This document shows, one piece after another, positions 1 through 8,565 of a stretch of DNA of 59,244 nucleotides. Every line of letters starts with the position of its first letter. Position 1 is the stretch's first letter. Under the pieces are notes generated by a model. That model had not been told where the DNA came from. It saw only the letters and a list, made by a program, of their open reading frames with translations, and searched no databases. The position numbers and the translations under genes were made by a program. Source of the DNA: an uncultured Acinetobacter sp. (GTDB lineage: Bacteria; Pseudomonadota; Gammaproteobacteria; Pseudomonadales; Moraxellaceae); NCBI RefSeq assembly GCF_947626835.1, contig NZ_CANQTS010000014.1, positions 1 through 59,244 on the forward strand, read 5' to 3'.

Positions 1-132
1 GACAATTTTATATACTCCATAAACCCTTTAAATTAATTAGGTGGTTTATGTCGCACTTCAAGTTTTACTCTGCCATGTTACATTTTTGGCATATTAGAGC
101 ATTTATTTAACTCAGTGTATTTATTAATTAAA

Positions 133-162
133 TAGAGGTACTCCTTGTATCAAGAATACCTC
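133..162 (-). terminator. Hairpin terminator after the 121-residue gene
   Basis: The arms AGAGGTA and TACCTCT extend inward to about 13 pairs around a 3-base loop. The hairpin lies just past the stop of the minus-strand gene and is followed by ATTTAATT, so the U-tract is weak. The remaining bases at the left edge (1-132) show nothing else I can support. Confidence 0.5.
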
Positions 163-172
163 TGTATTTAAT

Positions 173-538
173 TTAGCAAATGCCTAATGAGTAGCTAAAT
201 AATTTTTCATTGTTATAATAAATTGAAACTTGTGCTCCTGTTGGAATAAAGCGTCCACAAGATTGGACACATGCCGAAAGCGTGCCTTCAATTTTTGGTA
301 ATGGGATAGGTGGATGTATACATTGTTTACCAAAATAAGGCATATCAAAGCAAATTTTATCATGTTCTAAAAATGCTTTGACACAAGTTTTAAACTCTAA
401 AGCTAAAACATCATCAGGGATTTTAGAACTCAGATCACTCTGCTGAAGCTGCATAGGTTGAAACCCGAGAACAGCAAAATTTGGTACATCTTCACCCATC
501 TTCATATTTTTATTGTCATCTTTATTACAATTACACAT
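173..538 (-). CDS. Cysteine-rich hypothetical protein (121 aa)
   Basis: I do not recognise this protein. It has no signal peptide or membrane segment. It opens with a Cys/Asn/Lys/Asp-rich stretch (MCNCNKDDNKNMK) and carries eight cysteines in total, including ones near residues 47, 58, 68 and 92 and at the C-terminus (GIC). The central segment includes the proline-rich CIHPPIPLPK. An AAGGA ribosome site lies 7 bases before the ATG and a hairpin follows the stop, so it looks like a genuine single-gene unit. The cysteines could bind metal or form disulfides; neither is shown by the sequence. It faces away from the pilus genes and gives no functional link to them. Confidence 0.6.
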   Translation of the reverse strand: MCNCNKDDNKNMKMGEDVPNFAVLGFQPMQLQQSDLSSKIPDDVLALEFKTCVKAFLEHDKICFDMPYFGKQCIHPPIPLPKIEGTLSACVQSCGRFIPTGAQVSIYYNNEKLFSYSLGIC

Positions 539-818
539 GGCTCTATCCTTTTAAGTTTAAATGTCTTAGCGACACCAAACATATTGGCCAATTCTGTAGC
601 GTAGACATATACCTAAAAATCATTATTTTGATGTCTAATTCATTTACAATCCATCATACAATCAGTGCATTTTGAAAAAAATTGGAATATATAGACAAAG
701 TCTTTTAATAAAACAATATATATGCGAATTTAAAAGTATCCGATATAGCGTAAGGCTTGTGTCAGCACAGCTTTGTATCGGTTGAATTAATACTTCGAAA
801 AATACTTAATTTTAGTTA

Positions 819-847
819 TATTTGCTTAAACATCTCGTCCTTATAAT
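819..847 (+). promoter_or_regulatory. Candidate sigma-70 promoter for the pilus genes
   Basis: A perfect TATAAT (842-847) lies 17 bases after a weak TATTTG (819-824), about 36 bases before the first pilus gene. The rest of the 345-base gap from 539 to 883 is AT-rich. A short ORF there (481-675, plus) overlaps the start of the opposite gene, has no ribosome site, and was judged not real. Confidence 0.4.
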
Positions 848-883
848 TATATCAATAACAACATGATATTAAAGGACTAAGCT

Positions 884-1384
884 ATGTATAAATTTATAGC
901 CCCAGCAGTTGTGTCATTATTCAGCCTGACGGCACTGCATACCAATGCAGCGACACTCACCTCACGTGTAAGCTATACCACACATATTCCTGCAACGTGT
1001 GCGCTAGATAATACCAATGTTATTTTTTTACAAGCATTATCTCCGAATGGTACACCTAGCAATTATACTTTTCGTGTGCAGTGTAATACAGCGTATAAAT
1101 TGAAACTCACGTCACAAAATGCAGCCGGCGTTAATCAATCAAAAACCAAACTCGTGAGTATTTCAAACACTCCCCCCACTATTCCTTACGAGACCAGCGT
1201 TACAGGGCCAACCAATGGTGCTGATCCTTTAACAGTGAACGGACCTGCCGTGACAATCACTCCAACAGCGCCCAATGCGAGTATGTCTTATACGCTCAGC
1301 TCAAAATATCCTGAGCCTTTAAATACAGCACATTATACAGCTGGCTATTACACTGATACGATTACTATAGAGGTAGAGTATTAA
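884..1384 (+). CDS. Spore coat protein U-type pilus subunit
   Basis: A secreted structural subunit of a Csu-like (archaic) chaperone-usher pilus. A signal peptide (MYKFIAPAVVSLFSLTALHTNAA) is followed by a beta-rich domain with paired cysteines (ATCAL near residue 39 and VQCN near residue 68) that probably form the pilin disulfide. The C-terminus (YYTDTITIEVEY) is the typical last beta strand of SCPU-family subunits. Length (166 aa) fits CsuA/B-like proteins. AAAGGA lies before the start. The chaperone and usher follow within 31 and 2 bases. Only this one plus-strand subunit is present, against several in a full csu operon. I infer the role from family and position. Confidence 0.75.
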   Translation: MYKFIAPAVVSLFSLTALHTNAATLTSRVSYTTHIPATCALDNTNVIFLQALSPNGTPSNYTFRVQCNTAYKLKLTSQNAAGVNQSKTKLVSISNTPPTIPYETSVTGPTNGADPLTVNGPAVTITPTAPNASMSYTLSSKYPEPLNTAHYTAGYYTDTITIEVEY

Positions 1385-1414
1385 TTATTAAATAATAATT
1401 TATTAGGTCTTAAC

Positions 1415-2143
1415 ATGATACTCGCTCACATTAAAAATCGACTTTTATGCGCTCTGCTGTTACTCGGTATCAGTATGCAAAATAATGCAGCTATGGTGAT
1501 ATATCCGGTACATTTATATATCACGGGTGAAAAATCACAACGTACTGCCACCTTAAGTATAGAGTCTTCCCAAGATAGTCATGCCGTGACCTATCATGCT
1601 AAGACTTACCGTTGGGAGCAAGATCAAAATGGAAATGAGATCTTGATACCCGACTCTACATTAATTGTCAGCCCAAACAGTTTTGTATTACATCCTAAAA
1701 GTACACGTACAATTCGTTTGGGTTTTAAAACTGCATTTTCTGAGATGCAACTTAAACAAGAAAGTGCTTGGCGAATCATTTTTACTCCATCTTCTCAACA
1801 AGAAGAAAAAGATGGTATTGAATATCTATATTCATTCAATATTCCATTATTTTTAGGGCATAAATTTTCTCACAACATGGTTTTTTCTTTAAAGAAGATG
1901 AGTGAGGATCATGCACAACTTTTCATTCAAAATAATGGTCTAGGGCATTTTAATATACGAAAGCTGATCTTAAAAAATCAAAATAATGATCCTATTTTTC
2001 AATCAAATAGCATGAAATATGTGCTTGCTCAAAGAAGTTATCTTTTAGATCTTGAAAATATACAACCTTCAGCCTTAAAAAATACAACAGTCCATATAGA
2101 AACCAACCAAGGTGAAAATCTTGTATTTGATATATCGGAATAA
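1415..2143 (+). CDS. Pilus assembly chaperone (PapD/CsuC-like)
   Basis: A periplasmic chaperone that would hold pilus subunits by donor-strand complementation before delivery to the usher. The signal peptide ends near NNAAM. The N-terminal immunoglobulin-like domain begins MVIYPVHLYITGEKSQRTATL and carries the VSPNSFVLHPKSTRTIRLGF segment expected around the usher- and subunit-binding edge of PapD-family proteins. The C-terminal domain is less conserved. 242 aa is a normal length. It lies between subunit and usher, with only two bases before the usher start, which suggests translational coupling. Family assignment is firm; the pilus type (archaic) rests on the neighbours. Confidence 0.82.
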   Translation: MILAHIKNRLLCALLLLGISMQNNAAMVIYPVHLYITGEKSQRTATLSIESSQDSHAVTYHAKTYRWEQDQNGNEILIPDSTLIVSPNSFVLHPKSTRTIRLGFKTAFSEMQLKQESAWRIIFTPSSQQEEKDGIEYLYSFNIPLFLGHKFSHNMVFSLKKMSEDHAQLFIQNNGLGHFNIRKLILKNQNNDPIFQSNSMKYVLAQRSYLLDLENIQPSALKNTTVHIETNQGENLVFDISE

Positions 2144-2145
2144 TA

Positions 2146-4248
2146 ATGAAGACTAAAAATAGATACGTATTATTATTTTTAATTAGTTTATCTAGCCAAA
2201 TCACTTTGGCTGAAGGACCTATACGATCTGCTGACCAGAATCAAATTGAAGAGCAAAAAATTTTATCATTGTTTGTAAACGGCGTGAATCAACATATTGA
2301 TGCTTTTGTGATTCGAAAAAATCAAAATTTATATATAGAGTGTCAGCATTTAGCTGCAAATAACGTTATCGTTCAAAATGCAGAAAAGAATTATGCTGAT
2401 GGACGAGACTATTGTCTGCTCGATAGTCAAGGGATGTCCTATGAAATTATCGAAGATCAACAAGTATTGAATCTAAAGATTGCCGCAGATCGCTTTCCAA
2501 GCAATCCAACACAGAACTTAAAAAATCGACAATATGATTTACCCTCACTCGGCGGTTTTTTAAATTATTCAACTTATTATCAAAATACCGAGCATGGCGA
2601 TCATTTTCAGACACTTGCTCATCTGAATCTATTTTGGAAAAATATTTTATTTGAAAACAGTTATCTGTTTGGGAAACAGCAGCATGATTTTGAACATCAG
2701 CGTTTAAATACAAGCTTAAGTTTTGATTTTCCAGAAAAAATGAGTGCGCTTAAAATCGGTGATACGACGAGTAATTATTATAAGCTCACTCAGCCCTTCT
2801 ATTTCGCTGGTATCAGTTTTGGAACTCACTTTACCAGCTATCCCAATTATACCTATTGGAATACCCCCTCCATTTCAGGTAGTGCCTTGACGCAATCTAG
2901 TGTTGATTTAATTATTAATGGTACACAAGCGTATCAGGCACAAATTAATCCAGGACAGTACAATCTTGAGAGTAATATTGGGTTTAGTGGATTAGGAGAA
3001 GGTCAGATTATTGTCACAGATATTTTAGGCAATTCGACCGTTCAAGAAATCCCTATCTTTATCCATCAACGTTTACTCAAACCGAAGCTCAATGACTATA
3101 ATATTTCGATTGGTCAGCTCAGATACAATTATTCGACTCAAGAAGATGATTATCGCGATTGGTTTGGTCGTTTATATTTTCGTAGAGGGCTTAGCCCAAG
3201 TACCACTTTAGGTACAGTACTCGACTATAGTGAGCAACTGCAAAGTGCAGGTTTACTATGGAGTCAATATCTTTATAAAGTTGGTCTTTTAGAGGTTAAT
3301 TCAGCGTACAGTCAAGTTAAAGATTTAGATCTTAAAGGCTATACCGTCAATAGTGAGCTTTCACATCACCAACAACATTATAGTTTTGGCATGAGGCACC
3401 AATATTACAGTCCAGAATTTCGTATGCTGGGTTTAGATGATTATCGAAGCTCTTTTTTACCAGAATATGAGAGTCAATTCTATTTGTCTAAAAACAATAT
3501 CCCCTACTTAAAAAATATCTCACTGAACTATGTTGAACGAGAATATGCGACTAATGATCAAAGAGATCAAAAGATTTTTAATCTTCGTAATAGTCAGGCA
3601 TTCAATAAAAAACTATTTGGCAGCTTTGGCCTATCATACGATGTCAACTCGCATAAACCTTGGGGATTTGACCTGTTCTTAACCTATAATTTTGATGATC
3701 CTAAAAAGACATTGAGTTTTTCTCAAAATAATGAGAATCAAAGTTCTTTGATCTTTAATCAATATGCTCAAAAAAATACCGGTTTAGAGTACAACATTGG
3801 CCTTTCTAAGCTCAATGATGACTACAGTGGACATGTGTCGACTCGTTTTAAAACCAATGTTGGGGACCTAGACTTACGATATATACATGCTCATCAAGCA
3901 CAGCAATATAGTGTCAGTCATACAGGTTCGGTGGTTTGGTTAGACAATCGTTTAACTTTGAGTAAACAGATTCAAGATAGTTTTGCATTAATTCGAGTCA
4001 AAGATATTAAAGATTTAGATATCTTAAGTAATGGTATCTCTATCGGTCAGACGAATCATCAAGGAGAGATTTTTAGTTATCATATATACGCCAATACTGA
4101 GAATCATATTTATTTTGACCCAAATCAGTTAGACATCGACACTCACATTAATCACTCTACTTATCAGTTTTTACCGATGCATCAAAGAGGCTATGTCATA
4201 GATTTTCCTGTGAGTGACCCACAAAATATGACCAACCAAGACCGATAG
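2146..4248 (+). CDS. Outer-membrane usher, short (lacks the C-terminal domain)
   Basis: An outer-membrane pore that would receive chaperone-subunit complexes and secrete the pilus. A signal peptide is followed by the usher N-terminal domain (LSLFVNGVNQHIDAFVIRKN) and a long beta barrel with the plug-region motif NPGQYNLE and GEGQIIVTDILGNSTVQEIP. The protein stops after HQRGYVIDFPVSDPQ, where other ushers continue for roughly 80-100 residues into the PapC_C-type domain. At 700 aa it is clearly shorter than CsuD-like ushers (about 800 or more). The hairpin terminator begins inside the last codons, so no downstream frame restores the domain. It may be a minimal usher or a deletion product. Confidence 0.78.
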   Translation: MKTKNRYVLLFLISLSSQITLAEGPIRSADQNQIEEQKILSLFVNGVNQHIDAFVIRKNQNLYIECQHLAANNVIVQNAEKNYADGRDYCLLDSQGMSYEIIEDQQVLNLKIAADRFPSNPTQNLKNRQYDLPSLGGFLNYSTYYQNTEHGDHFQTLAHLNLFWKNILFENSYLFGKQQHDFEHQRLNTSLSFDFPEKMSALKIGDTTSNYYKLTQPFYFAGISFGTHFTSYPNYTYWNTPSISGSALTQSSVDLIINGTQAYQAQINPGQYNLESNIGFSGLGEGQIIVTDILGNSTVQEIPIFIHQRLLKPKLNDYNISIGQLRYNYSTQEDDYRDWFGRLYFRRGLSPSTTLGTVLDYSEQLQSAGLLWSQYLYKVGLLEVNSAYSQVKDLDLKGYTVNSELSHHQQHYSFGMRHQYYSPEFRMLGLDDYRSSFLPEYESQFYLSKNNIPYLKNISLNYVEREYATNDQRDQKIFNLRNSQAFNKKLFGSFGLSYDVNSHKPWGFDLFLTYNFDDPKKTLSFSQNNENQSSLIFNQYAQKNTGLEYNIGLSKLNDDYSGHVSTRFKTNVGDLDLRYIHAHQAQQYSVSHTGSVVWLDNRLTLSKQIQDSFALIRVKDIKDLDILSNGISIGQTNHQGEIFSYHIYANTENHIYFDPNQLDIDTHINHSTYQFLPMHQRGYVIDFPVSDPQNMTNQDR

Positions 4249-4262
4249 CATCGGTCTTTTAC
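4238..4262 (+). terminator. Intrinsic terminator overlapping the usher stop
   Basis: AAGACCGAT and ATCGGTCTT form a 9-bp stem around AGC, ending in TTTT. The stem includes the last codons and stop of the usher. Confidence 0.75.
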
Positions 4263-4346
4263 TCTAGGGACTAAGGTACAAATTTGTTATTTTATGAGGG
4301 TCAAAGCTTCTCAAGACAGCATGAATCTTGAGATTTTGCTTTTTTA

Positions 4347-4802
4347 TTAATTCAGGGTAGAGATGATAATACTTGTGGTATAAGTGCCCGCAGGGTAATT
4401 TGACCAATGCGGGATAGCAGGCATTTTGATAATAATATCGACATTTCGTGTTTCATGACTCAAAGAGGGTGTTCCTTGGGAGAAAGTGGCTGGATAGAAG
4501 AATTGCCGATCATTATCTCTATCGTAGATTTCGACAATATTTTCTATACCAATGGGTAATTTAATCTGATGTTGACCATCGAGTGATTCGAAGACGATCG
4601 ATCCTGCCTCATGATTACTCCAAATGAAGTGAGGTTGTATCCCAAATTTACAATCAGAGAAGCTTAATTTGGTATAAGTCGGTTGTCCATGTAGTTGAAT
4701 ATGTGCTTGAGGTGCTGAGATCTTACAGTTAGGTTGCGCATGTAAGGTATGACTGACCAAAAGCAAACTGCCGAATATTAGCCCTATTGTAGATAATTTC
4801 AT
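4347..4802 (-). CDS. Secreted beta-rich protein, possible pilus subunit or adhesin
   Basis: A signal peptide ending HTLHA precedes a beta-strand-rich chain. Two cysteines (NCKI and DCKFG, near residues 26 and 51) are spaced like the disulfide of pilins. The C-terminus YPAGTYTTSIIISTLN resembles the closing strand of spore coat U-type subunits. The gene converges on the usher from the opposite strand, so it is not in the pilus operon, but its place and fold suggest a link to that pilus. 151 aa is too short for a two-domain tip adhesin. The family assignment is an inference from pattern, not a recognised homologue. Confidence 0.55.
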   Translation of the reverse strand: MKLSTIGLIFGSLLLVSHTLHAQPNCKISAPQAHIQLHGQPTYTKLSFSDCKFGIQPHFIWSNHEAGSIVFESLDGQHQIKLPIGIENIVEIYDRDNDRQFFYPATFSQGTPSLSHETRNVDIIIKMPAIPHWSNYPAGTYTTSIIISTLN

Positions 4803-4933
4803 GTGCTCACCAGCATCCCTTTTAACGCTATTGTAAGAATATTATTGGGATTTCATACATACCTAAATTTAGGTAATTTTAGTGATTTTATAGCTATATA
4901 TGTAGGGATAAAACTACAAGATCAAGGATGCAT

Positions 4934-6820
4934 ATGTCTCAGGAAAATCCATCATTTTTTACGGGTATTAAAGTTATAGCTTATGTTTTTTTATTGATCA
5001 TTGCTGTCTTCAATACAGCATGGGCTCAAGATATAAAACAGCCGACGGATACCAGCTGCTCACCTGTCATCCAAAAAATTGATACTTTTAAATCTGCCCA
5101 AGAAAAGCATGCTCGCCGTGAGGTTTTACAGACGCATCGCATTACTCTACCTCATCAGTGGAGCGTTAAGCCAACAAATCAAGCCTACACATTTTGGTAT
5201 AAAATTGATTTTAAGTATTCTTGTTTGGATGTTAAACATGCTGCTCCTGTGCATTTTGCTATTGATGGATTCACCCAATCTGGACGAATTTTTTTAAATC
5301 AGCAGGTCTTATGGCAAGATGATTTTCTTAAAACAGACATGGCTCGCAATCAACATTTACCTAGAATGTGGTCGATTCCTGCGGCCCATTTGCAGGAAGG
5401 TCTAAATAGCATTCTGATTCAAGTCTACCCCAATATAATGGGCCAAGTGGGGATTGGGGCAATCAGTTTAAGCAATAATCAAGACACCGCAGCTACTTAT
5501 CAAACATGGTTCTTCGAAAAAAGAACCTTGGTTAAGTTTAATCTGGTCGTGAATAGCGTTGTGGGTATTTTCTATTTTTTAGCTTGGTTGGTTTATCGCT
5601 CTGAAAAAGCATTTTTAATGTTTTCTGTAACGGCTTTATTGTGGTCCTTATATAGCTTTTTCTTTTTATCTACTCATCCTAATTTTTTTAGTTCTATCAG
5701 CACAGAGCACCTTCAGCACATTATTTTTTGTTTTTACACTGTCAGCGGTTGTTTAGGAGCATGGCTTTTTGCAGGCGTTCGTTTCCCATACCTACAACGT
5801 TGTCTGATTATTTTTCTTGGTATTTCAACGCTTACTTTAATCACGACACCTCAACAATACTTGTATAGCATCAGTAATCTGATTTTCTCTATTGCCGTTT
5901 TACTAGGCCTGATTAAATGTCTCACCTATCCAATTATCGCCTATCGTGCTAAAAATCCTGAAGTTTACCTATTGATGCTGATTTTGTTAATTTATGTGCC
6001 GCTGATGATCAATGACGCTTATTTTATGATGACCAATCAAGGTACACCGTTGTCGCCTTACGCAGGTCCTTTTATCACCCTGGTATTTGGGAGTTTACTT
6101 GCAATGCGACTTGCGAGAAACAAACGCCAAATTGAGGCGTTTAATCAAACACTCAAAGAACGTATTCAACAAACAAAACATGAGCTCACCTTATCTTTAC
6201 AGCAACAGCATGATCTTTCTATTGAAAATATGCGTCTACAAGAGCGCATTCATTTATCTCAAGAATTACACGATGGCTTAGGAAGTTCAATTGTACGTTC
6301 AATTATGTTGGTTGAAAATAATCGTCAGCTTAGTAATCCACAAATTCTGTCTTTGTTAAAAATGTTACGTAGCGACCTGCGGCAAATGATTGACATGGGT
6401 TCTAGCCTATCTGCTACACCGCCTAAAACCCCACGTGAATGGATTGCACCCCTACGTTACAGATTCGTGCGTATTTTTGAAGAGCTCAATATTGAATCTG
6501 TTTGGCAGTGTAACGAACAGTGGATTGATCAACCTACTCCTTTGATTACGATTACTTTAAGTCGTGTGGCTGAGGAGGCACTCACCAATATTCTAAAACA
6601 TAGTCAGGCATCATATGTAAATGTTTTACTTAAAGAAAATAAAAATTTTATTCTAGAAATTCATGACAATGGAAAGGGGTTTGACCCTCAACAAGTTGAA
6701 AAAGAATTGCACGTGGGGTTACAAAGTATGCAATCAAGGGTAGAAAAAATGAAAGGGACGCTAACAATCCAATCCCAACCTCAATCCACTTTAATTTGTA
6801 TTATGCTCCCTAAAACCTAG
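4934..6820 (+). CDS. Membrane sensor histidine kinase, 7TMR-DISM type with HisKA_3
   Basis: A probable two-component sensor. After an N-terminal membrane anchor, a periplasmic domain of about 150 residues resembles a galactose-binding jelly roll (FWYKIDFKYSC...RIFLNQQVLWQDD). About seven membrane segments follow (roughly residues 195-385), then a coiled coil, and a NarL-type dimerisation motif LSQELHDGLGSS whose His is about residue 446. The ATPase domain has EEALTNILKHS and HDNGKGFD. AAGGA lies 5 bases before the second in-frame ATG (4934), preferred over 4928. No response regulator is adjacent, so it is an orphan kinase. The jelly roll hints at a carbohydrate-like ligand, but that is inference. 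Confidence 0.82.
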   Translation: MSQENPSFFTGIKVIAYVFLLIIAVFNTAWAQDIKQPTDTSCSPVIQKIDTFKSAQEKHARREVLQTHRITLPHQWSVKPTNQAYTFWYKIDFKYSCLDVKHAAPVHFAIDGFTQSGRIFLNQQVLWQDDFLKTDMARNQHLPRMWSIPAAHLQEGLNSILIQVYPNIMGQVGIGAISLSNNQDTAATYQTWFFEKRTLVKFNLVVNSVVGIFYFLAWLVYRSEKAFLMFSVTALLWSLYSFFFLSTHPNFFSSISTEHLQHIIFCFYTVSGCLGAWLFAGVRFPYLQRCLIIFLGISTLTLITTPQQYLYSISNLIFSIAVLLGLIKCLTYPIIAYRAKNPEVYLLMLILLIYVPLMINDAYFMMTNQGTPLSPYAGPFITLVFGSLLAMRLARNKRQIEAFNQTLKERIQQTKHELTLSLQQQHDLSIENMRLQERIHLSQELHDGLGSSIVRSIMLVENNRQLSNPQILSLLKMLRSDLRQMIDMGSSLSATPPKTPREWIAPLRYRFVRIFEELNIESVWQCNEQWIDQPTPLITITLSRVAEEALTNILKHSQASYVNVLLKENKNFILEIHDNGKGFDPQQVEKELHVGLQSMQSRVEKMKGTLTIQSQPQSTLICIMLPKT

Positions 6821-7043
6821 TTTAAAGATCATAGAACCTAGACAATAGGTAACAATAAACTTTTACTTCTGATCTAGGCTGTTTATGTAAGATTTACTCA
6901 TCTAGAGTCATTGTTTCAATAGTAGACAGTTCACACCTCTTCAACTTATGCTGTGACTCTTGATAAAACTGCATCATTTTTGGCGTAGATCTAAATAATA
7001 TGTTTTTGACATGATTTTAAATTTTCATGTTGTGCCTAACATA

Positions 7044-7079
7044 CATAAAAAAAGCGCTCTTTCTTAGCGCTTTTTTTAT
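7044..7079. terminator. Bidirectional intrinsic terminator
   Basis: AAAGCGCT and AGCGCTTT flank a short loop with A- and T-tracts on both sides, between the convergent kinase and permease genes. The rest of the 274-base gap holds nothing I recognise. Confidence 0.8.
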
Positions 7080-7094
7080 GTAACGAGTTCAAGG

Positions 7095-8483
7095 TTATTT
7101 AGGGATTGGCTCCAAAGCAACGTAACGTTCGCGACGTTTACGGGTCACAATCACACCTAAAATTACTACCACACTGGTAATGCCAAGCGATAACATGGTT
7201 TCATAACTATATTGTGGCGAGAAGAACATATAACCAAGGACACTTAAAATCACAATAATCACAAACCAAGTGAGCCATGGGAAAAGCCACATTTTAAATG
7301 GCACTTCAATATTATTGGCGATGTAATAACGACGTAGGCGTAATTGTGAAATCGCAATCACGAGATAAACAAGCAATGCAATTGCACCTGTTGTGGACAG
7401 TAAAAAACCGAACACTTGCCCAGGGAACAGATAATTGGCTAAACATGTAATTAAACCAATGGTGGTTGAAGCAAGTACAGCAATACGCGGCACACCATGT
7501 TGGGTCAATTTGGTCATGATTTTTGGTGCATCACCGCGGGTACCCAAAGAAAATAGCATACGTGATGAGGTAAACAATGCAGCATTCATACAACTTGCCA
7601 CAGCAATAAAGACCACACTATCAATAATTAACTTGGTACCAGGTACATTTAAGGTCATTAACACATATTGGAAGGTACCGTGTTGCTGTAGTAACGGTGA
7701 ACGCCAGTCAATTAAAGACACCGCCAAGAAGATTGACACCACAAAAAATAAGATAATACGGTAAAGTACCAAATTGGTGGCTTTTTGGATTTTCTCTTGT
7801 GGGTTTTTCGCTTCAGCTGCAGCAATAGATAGAATTTCCACCCCAAAGAATGAAAATGCTGTAATCAATACTGCACCCAATACACTGCCTAGACCGTTTG
7901 GCATAAAGCCTTCGTTTTGGATTAAGTTGGCAACACCGCTCACCTCAGGGGCTAAAGGCCAAAAGCCAAGCACTGCCATGAGAGCAACAGCAATAAATCC
8001 AACAATGGCAACCACCTTAATTAAGGCAAACCAAAACTCAAATTCACCAAAGTTTTTCACACTAAAGAAATTGGCAATACTTAATAGCACCACAAAGGCA
8101 AAGGCAAATAGCCATGCGGGTACCATAGGGAACCAAGAGCTTAAGATGGCGGCACCGGCAATCGCTTCAATGGGAATCACTAAAACCCAAAACCACCAAT
8201 ACAGCCAACCAATACTAAAGCCCGCCCATGGCCCAATGGCTTTGCGGGCATAGGTGGAAAAAGAACCTGTATCGGGTTGCATCACTGCCATCTCCCCAAG
8301 CATACGCATGACGAGAAAGACTAAAATACTGGTTAAGATATAAGAGACCACCACCGCAGGGCCAGCTTTGGCAATTGCAGCAGAAGATCCAACAAATAAG
8401 CCGGCGCCAATGACGCCGCCAATGCTAATCATCATGATATGACGATTACTCAGCCCTTCAGGCAGTTTGGTTGGTGTTTCCAT
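7095..8483 (-). CDS. APC-family amino acid permease, probable beta-alanine/GABA importer
   Basis: A twelve-segment amino acid:proton symporter of the GabP/AAT type. The first helix carries the APC signature MMISIGGVIGAGLFVGSS, and GTRGDAPKIMTKL in the middle loop is typical of the GABA/aromatic amino acid permeases. 462 aa is the usual length. It lies downstream of, and in the same direction as, an MmsA-type dehydrogenase and an omega-aminotransferase, so beta-alanine or a related omega-amino acid is the likely substrate. The sequence alone does not fix specificity. A second paralogue (17745-19172) sits in the GABA module. A terminator separates it from mmsA, so it may be transcribed on its own; AAGGA lies 10 bases before the ATG. 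Confidence 0.82.
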   Translation of the reverse strand: METPTKLPEGLSNRHIMMISIGGVIGAGLFVGSSAAIAKAGPAVVVSYILTSILVFLVMRMLGEMAVMQPDTGSFSTYARKAIGPWAGFSIGWLYWWFWVLVIPIEAIAGAAILSSWFPMVPAWLFAFAFVVLLSIANFFSVKNFGEFEFWFALIKVVAIVGFIAVALMAVLGFWPLAPEVSGVANLIQNEGFMPNGLGSVLGAVLITAFSFFGVEILSIAAAEAKNPQEKIQKATNLVLYRIILFFVVSIFLAVSLIDWRSPLLQQHGTFQYVLMTLNVPGTKLIIDSVVFIAVASCMNAALFTSSRMLFSLGTRGDAPKIMTKLTQHGVPRIAVLASTTIGLITCLANYLFPGQVFGFLLSTTGAIALLVYLVIAISQLRLRRYYIANNIEVPFKMWLFPWLTWFVIIVILSVLGYMFFSPQYSYETMLSLGITSVVVILGVIVTRKRRERYVALEPIPK

Positions 8484-8530
8484 AGGGGAATCGTCCTTTA
8501 TTGTTGTTATAACATCACAAAGTTCTCAAT

Positions 8531-8560
8531 AAAAAACAGGGAAATTCAATATTTCCCTGT
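8531..8560 (-). terminator. Terminator after the mmsA-like gene
   Basis: ACAGGGAAA and TTTCCCTGT form a 9-bp stem, followed on the minus strand by TTTTTT. Confidence 0.8.
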
Positions 8561-8565
8561 GAGGT

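Noticed and set aside
481..675. 64-residue plus-strand ORF
   Set aside because: It overlaps the start of the opposite gene and lacks any ribosome site.
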